This document shows, piece by piece, positions 18,059-20,754 of a stretch of 20,754 nt of DNA. A program made the position numbers and the translations under genes. This DNA is from Pseudomonadota bacterium. Lineage in GTDB: Bacteria; Pseudomonadota; Gammaproteobacteria; Burkholderiales; Burkholderiaceae_C. Where the stretch lies: assembly GCA_023394015.1 (NCBI GenBank), contig JAEXBL010000463.1, positions 1-20,754 of the forward strand, written 5' to 3'. The notes below the pieces were generated by a model that had not been told where the DNA came from, ran no database searches, and saw only the letters and a program-made list of their open reading frames with translations. Position 1 is the stretch's first letter, and every line of letters starts with the position of its first letter.

Positions 18059-19333
18059 TCAGGCGCGGGCAGCTTCTTTCTTGGAGGCAATGGGCACCAC
18101 CGACGCAACTCGGGCATGGCGCTGGCGGTACTGCTCGAGAAACCTGGCGAGCCGGCCGATGGCCTCGCGCAGCTGGTCCTCGTGCGGCAGGAAGACGATG
18201 CGAAAGTGCTGCTGGTCGGGGTAGTTGAAGCCCGAGCCCTGAACCAGCATCACGCGCGTGGCGCGCAGCACTTCCATGAAGAACTGGCGGTCGTCGGCGA
18301 TCGGGTACATCTTCGGATCAAGGCGCGGAAACATGTACAGCGCCGCCTGCGGCTTGACGCAGCTGACGCCCGGAATGGCGGTGAGCAGCTCGTGCGCCAG
18401 GTCGCGCTGGCGGCGCAGGCGGCCACCCTCCTTCACCAGGTCCTGGATGCTCTGGTAGCCGCCCAGCGCGGTCTGGATCGCGTACTGCCCCGGCACATTG
18501 CTGCCCAGCTTGATGTTGGCCAGCATGTCGATGCCTTCGATGTAGTCGCGGGCGGCGTGCTTGTCGCCCGAGATCACCATCCAGCCGGCGCGAAAGCCGC
18601 AGGAGCGGTAGGCCTTGGACAGCGAGTTGAAGGTCAGCGTCAGCACGTCGGTGGACAGGCTGGCCACCGCGGTGTGGCGCACGCCGTCGTACAGCACCTT
18701 GTCGTACACCTCGTCCGCCATGATGACCAGGTTGTGCTCGCGCGCGATCTCGATGATGCCCAGCAGCAGCTCGTCGGAATACAGCGCGCCGGTCGGGTTG
18801 TTGGGGTTGATGACGACGATCGCCTTCGTCCGCGGCGTGACCTTGGCGCGGATGTCCTGCAGATTGGGCATCCAGCCGTTGTCCTCATCGCACAGGTAGT
18901 GCACCGGCTTGCCGCCCGACAGGCTGGCCACGGCCGTCCACAGCGGGTAGTCGGGCGCGGGCACCAGCATCTCGTCGCCCTCGGACAGCAGCGCATTGGC
19001 GGCCATGCCGATCAGGTCGCTGGCGCCGTTGCCGAGGTAGATGTCGTCGATGGTGACGCCCTCGATGCCCTGCTCCTGCGTGTAGTGCATCACCGCCTTG
19101 CGCGCCGAGAAAATGCCCTTGCTGTCCGAATAGCCGGCCGAATCGGGCAGGTTGCGGATCATGTCCTGCACGATCTCCTCGGGCGGCTCGAAACCGAACG
19201 GCGCCAGGTTGCCGATGTTCAGCTTGATGATCTGCTGGCCCTCGTCCTCCATCTGCCGCGCGGCGTCCACGATCGGGCCACGCACGTCGTACAGCACGTT
19301 GGCCAGCTTGGTGGATTTGTGGATGGGTTTCAT
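18059..19333 (-). CDS. alaA: Alanine-forming PLP aminotransferase (AlaA-like)
   Basis: This is a class I/II aminotransferase of 424 residues that closely follows E. coli AlaA (glutamate-pyruvate transaminase). Shared landmarks include KLNIGNLAPFGFEPPEEI, EMLVPAPDYPLW, NPNNPTG (176-182), the Schiff-base lysine K240 in FNSLSKAYR, and PGVSCVKPQAALYMFP. It probably makes alanine from pyruvate and glutamate, although this class can be broad. The ATG at 19333 has TGGAAGG seven bases upstream; in-frame codons further upstream lack family similarity. A C-terminal tail of about 20 residues rich in Ala/Arg/Lys extends beyond the usual end. It is the first gene of the run to hom and thrC, an order common in betaproteobacteria. 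Confidence 0.92.
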   Translation of the reverse strand: MKPIHKSTKLANVLYDVRGPIVDAARQMEDEGQQIIKLNIGNLAPFGFEPPEEIVQDMIRNLPDSAGYSDSKGIFSARKAVMHYTQEQGIEGVTIDDIYLGNGASDLIGMAANALLSEGDEMLVPAPDYPLWTAVASLSGGKPVHYLCDEDNGWMPNLQDIRAKVTPRTKAIVVINPNNPTGALYSDELLLGIIEIAREHNLVIMADEVYDKVLYDGVRHTAVASLSTDVLTLTFNSLSKAYRSCGFRAGWMVISGDKHAARDYIEGIDMLANIKLGSNVPGQYAIQTALGGYQSIQDLVKEGGRLRRQRDLAHELLTAIPGVSCVKPQAALYMFPRLDPKMYPIADDRQFFMEVLRATRVMLVQGSGFNYPDQQHFRIVFLPHEDQLREAIGRLARFLEQYRQRHARVASVVPIASKKEAARA

Positions 19334-19422
19334 GACAAGGCCTTCCAGACAACGCTTCAAGAGGGAAAACATAGAATTGGAACACATCTGCCCGCATCGT
19401 CCCGCTTCTTCCGCGCTTTCGC

Positions 19423-19818
19423 ATGAAATTCCAGCCCGACCAGTTCGCCACCGCCATCACCGGCTACGGCCCCGGCTGGATCGCCGTGGCCGGCGAGCGC
19501 ATCGAGCACAGCCTGATTCTGAACAGCGCGGGCGAGCGGGCCGCCTGGGCATGCGCCCGGTTCGACGAGTTGAGCGACGCGCACTTCGCCCCGCTGGCCG
19601 CCCAGGCGCCCGAGCTGGTGGTGTTCGGCAGCGGCCACGCCACGCGCTTCCCGAGGCCGGCGTGGATCCGCGCGCTGGTCGAGGCCGGCATCGGCGTGGA
19701 GGCCATGGACACCGGCGCCGCCTGTCGCACCTACAACATCCTGGCGAGCGAAGGCCGGCGCGTGATTGCCGCGCTGCTGGTCGAGTCGGGCGAGAAAACC
19801 CCGGATGGGTTAAAATAG
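19423..19818 (+). CDS. Mth938-like domain protein (NDUFAF3/DUF498 family)
   Basis: This is a 131-residue protein made almost entirely of one Mth938-like domain. Typical segments are MKFQPDQ, ITGYGPGWIAVAGERIEHS, LVVFGSGHATRFP, GIGVEAMDTGAACRTYNIL and the final RRVIAALLVE. The eukaryotic relative NDUFAF3 assists assembly of respiratory complex I; the role of the bacterial proteins is not established. It is transcribed divergently from alaA across an 89-base spacer. No good ribosome binding site is seen before the ATG at 19423. A TAGAAT hexamer at 19372-19377 could be its -10 box. Confidence 0.85.
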   Translation: MKFQPDQFATAITGYGPGWIAVAGERIEHSLILNSAGERAAWACARFDELSDAHFAPLAAQAPELVVFGSGHATRFPRPAWIRALVEAGIGVEAMDTGAACRTYNILASEGRRVIAALLVESGEKTPDGLK

Positions 19819-19837
19819 CCGGCTGGCAACTGTTGCC
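19811..19837 (+). promoter_or_regulatory. Possible promoter and operator of the peroxiredoxin gene
   Basis: TAAAAT at 19811-19816, spanning the end of the preceding gene, is a good -10 hexamer match, but no convincing -35 box lies at the right distance. Just downstream, GGCAAC-T-GTTGCC (19825-19837) is a perfect short palindrome near the expected start site, possibly an operator. Confidence 0.35.
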
Positions 19838-19938
19838 CAGAGCTTACCTTCTCCAACAACAGCGGCGAACGGTCAGGCTGAGGCGGCAGGTTATTGCTCA
19901 CGTCCTCTCACCAAAACCGTCCGGAGATAGAAGTTCAT

Positions 19939-20415
19939 ATGGCGATCGTTGTCAACAAACCCCTCCCCGAATTCGAAGCGATTGCAACCGGCGACGTCAA
20001 AGTTACCAACACCTCCCACCTCGGACAAGCCCTTGTCTTGTACTTTTATCCTAAAGACAACACCCCTGGCTGCACCACCGAGGCCATGCAGTTCCGCGAC
20101 AAGTACAAGGACTTCGTGAAAGCGGGCGCCGAGGTGTTTGGCGTCAGCCGCGACAACATGACGTCGCACGACAATTTCAAGGCCAAGCTCGAGCTGCCCT
20201 TCGAACTGGTCGCCGACACCGAAGAAAAGCTCTGCCACATGTTCGGCGTGGTCAAGAACAAGATCATGTACGGCAAGAAGGTCAAGGGCATCGAACGCAG
20301 CACCTTCCTGATCAATGCCGAGGGCATTCTGGTGCAGGAATGGCGCGGCCTGAAAGTGCCGGGCCACGTCGAAGAAGTGCTGAAAGCCGTGAAGGTGCTG
20401 AAAAAAGCCGCCTGA
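19939..20415 (+). CDS. bcp: Peroxiredoxin, PrxQ/BCP type
   Basis: This thiol peroxidase reduces hydrogen peroxide and organic hydroperoxides in the cytoplasm. The 158-residue protein has the peroxidatic site PKDNTPGCTTEA with C45. The resolving cysteine usual five residues later in E. coli BCP is replaced by Met (M50). The only other cysteine is C99 in EEKLCHMFGV. It may therefore be a one-cysteine enzyme or use C99. ERSTFLIN and the VPGHVEEVL tail are typical of the family. The start at 19939 matches the family N-terminus; GGAG lies about 12 bases upstream. Confidence 0.94.
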   Translation: MAIVVNKPLPEFEAIATGDVKVTNTSHLGQALVLYFYPKDNTPGCTTEAMQFRDKYKDFVKAGAEVFGVSRDNMTSHDNFKAKLELPFELVADTEEKLCHMFGVVKNKIMYGKKVKGIERSTFLINAEGILVQEWRGLKVPGHVEEVLKAVKVLKKAA

Positions 20416-20439
20416 TGCGCTGACGGTGCAGCACCCGGC

Positions 20440-20453
20440 GCGGTGTACACCGC
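20440..20453. other. 14-bp perfect palindrome downstream of the peroxiredoxin gene
   Basis: GCGGTGTACACCGC is fully self-complementary. It lies 25 bases after the peroxiredoxin stop and before its terminator. It could be an operator for a downstream promoter (CATAATGG at 20463-20470 contains a -10-like hexamer), but nothing else supports that. Confidence 0.35.
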
Positions 20454-20513
20454 TGCCGCCATGCATAATGGGCCGCAATGTTGTTGCAGCCGTCCCGATC
20501 GACTTTTTTCGTG

Positions 20514-20544
20514 AAAGCCGCCTTGGCTGACAAGGCGGCTTTTT
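20514..20544 (+). terminator. Terminator after the peroxiredoxin gene
   Basis: AAAGCCGCCTTG (20514-20525) pairs perfectly with CAAGGCGGCTTT (20531-20542) around a five-base loop and is followed by further T (to 20544). It is a canonical rightward intrinsic terminator. Confidence 0.9.
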
Positions 20545-20611
20545 CTTTGCCCTGCCCGGCCCGCTGTCCTGACGCGCGCCCGAGCGTCTTCCGCTGAACC
20601 CTGACCCCCGC

Positions 20612-20754
20612 ATGCCCCTGCCTCCTCCCCCGACCAAGCGCGGCGCCAAGCTGTCGCCCGATGTGATCGATCTGTCTGCGCGCCGTGCCAAGGCGCGGCC
20701 CGCGGCGGCGCCAGGCGCCGAGCGCGGCCGCTCGACCCAGTCGCCGGCCTTGCT
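20612..20754 (+). CDS. Start of a protein resembling PhoH-family N-termini, truncated by window edge
   Basis: An ATG at 20612 opens a frame with no stop to the window end (47 codons). It begins MPLPPPPTKRGAKLSPDVID and continues with an Ala/Arg/Lys-rich low-complexity stretch. This Pro/basic N-terminus recalls PIN-PhoH ATPase proteins of Burkholderiales, which I recall are often encoded just after this peroxiredoxin. The domain itself is outside the window, so the identity is tentative. There is no obvious ribosome binding site. Confidence 0.5.
   Translation, partial: MPLPPPPTKRGAKLSPDVIDLSARRAKARPAAAPGAERGRSTQSPAL

Noticed and set aside
16667..19333. Thr-operon attenuator leader peptide or riboswitch before alaA/hom
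   Set aside because: No short Thr/Ile-rich leader frame with terminator-antiterminator structure was found upstream of alaA or hom.

Overview
The window is GC-rich DNA with dense coding and strong third-position G/C bias. Gene content and order (glyoxylate aceA; alaA-hom-thrC; mobB-moeA-moaD-moaE; peroxiredoxin followed by a PhoH-like start) and a dispersed intergenic hairpin element point to a betaproteobacterium of the order Burkholderiales, most likely family Comamonadaceae. This assignment is inferred from protein and repeat resemblance, not from a marker gene. No rRNA, tRNA, CRISPR array, integrase or transposase was seen.

Layout. Positions 1-24 hold the first codons of a leftward gene cut by the window edge. 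Isocitrate lyase (aceA) runs leftward at 156-1484 with a clear terminator. A 364-base AT-rich divergent spacer (1485-1848) carries a striking dyad repeat. An EamA-type exporter (1849-2808) and, after a 379-base spacer, a small SWIB-domain protein with a histone H1-like tail (3188-3490) run rightward. Leftward genes then follow: a thiamine-diphosphate enzyme of the acetolactate synthase superfamily (3744-5435), an MFS transporter (5570-6817), a coniferyl-aldehyde-type dehydrogenase (6980-8386) and ClpB (8499-11108), which has a plausible sigma-32 promoter.

From 19333 down to 11304 lies a run of nine or ten leftward genes that looks like one long transcription unit: alaA, hom, vapB, vapC, thrC, mobB, moeA, moaD, moaE and a secreted-type thermonuclease. 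Several neighbours overlap by an ATGA or GTGA junction. The most unusual feature is a complete VapBC-type toxin-antitoxin pair lodged between hom and thrC. The toxin stop codon overlaps the thrC start, and an AT-rich palindromic operator/promoter lies in front of vapB. Threonine synthase translation may therefore be coupled to toxin translation, and thrC may have a second, toxin-antitoxin-controlled promoter.

At the right end, diverging from alaA, are a Mth938-like (NDUFAF3/DUF498) protein (19423-19818), a PrxQ/BCP peroxiredoxin (19939-20415) with a strong terminator, and the start of a proline-rich protein (20612 onward) that resembles the N-terminus of PhoH-family proteins.

Functional view: the window mixes core metabolism (glyoxylate shunt, alanine and threonine synthesis, molybdenum cofactor maturation) with protein quality control (ClpB), peroxide defence and efflux. 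The accessory-looking parts are the vapBC insertion, the ThDP enzyme/MFS pair, the SWIB protein and several palindromic intergenic elements.
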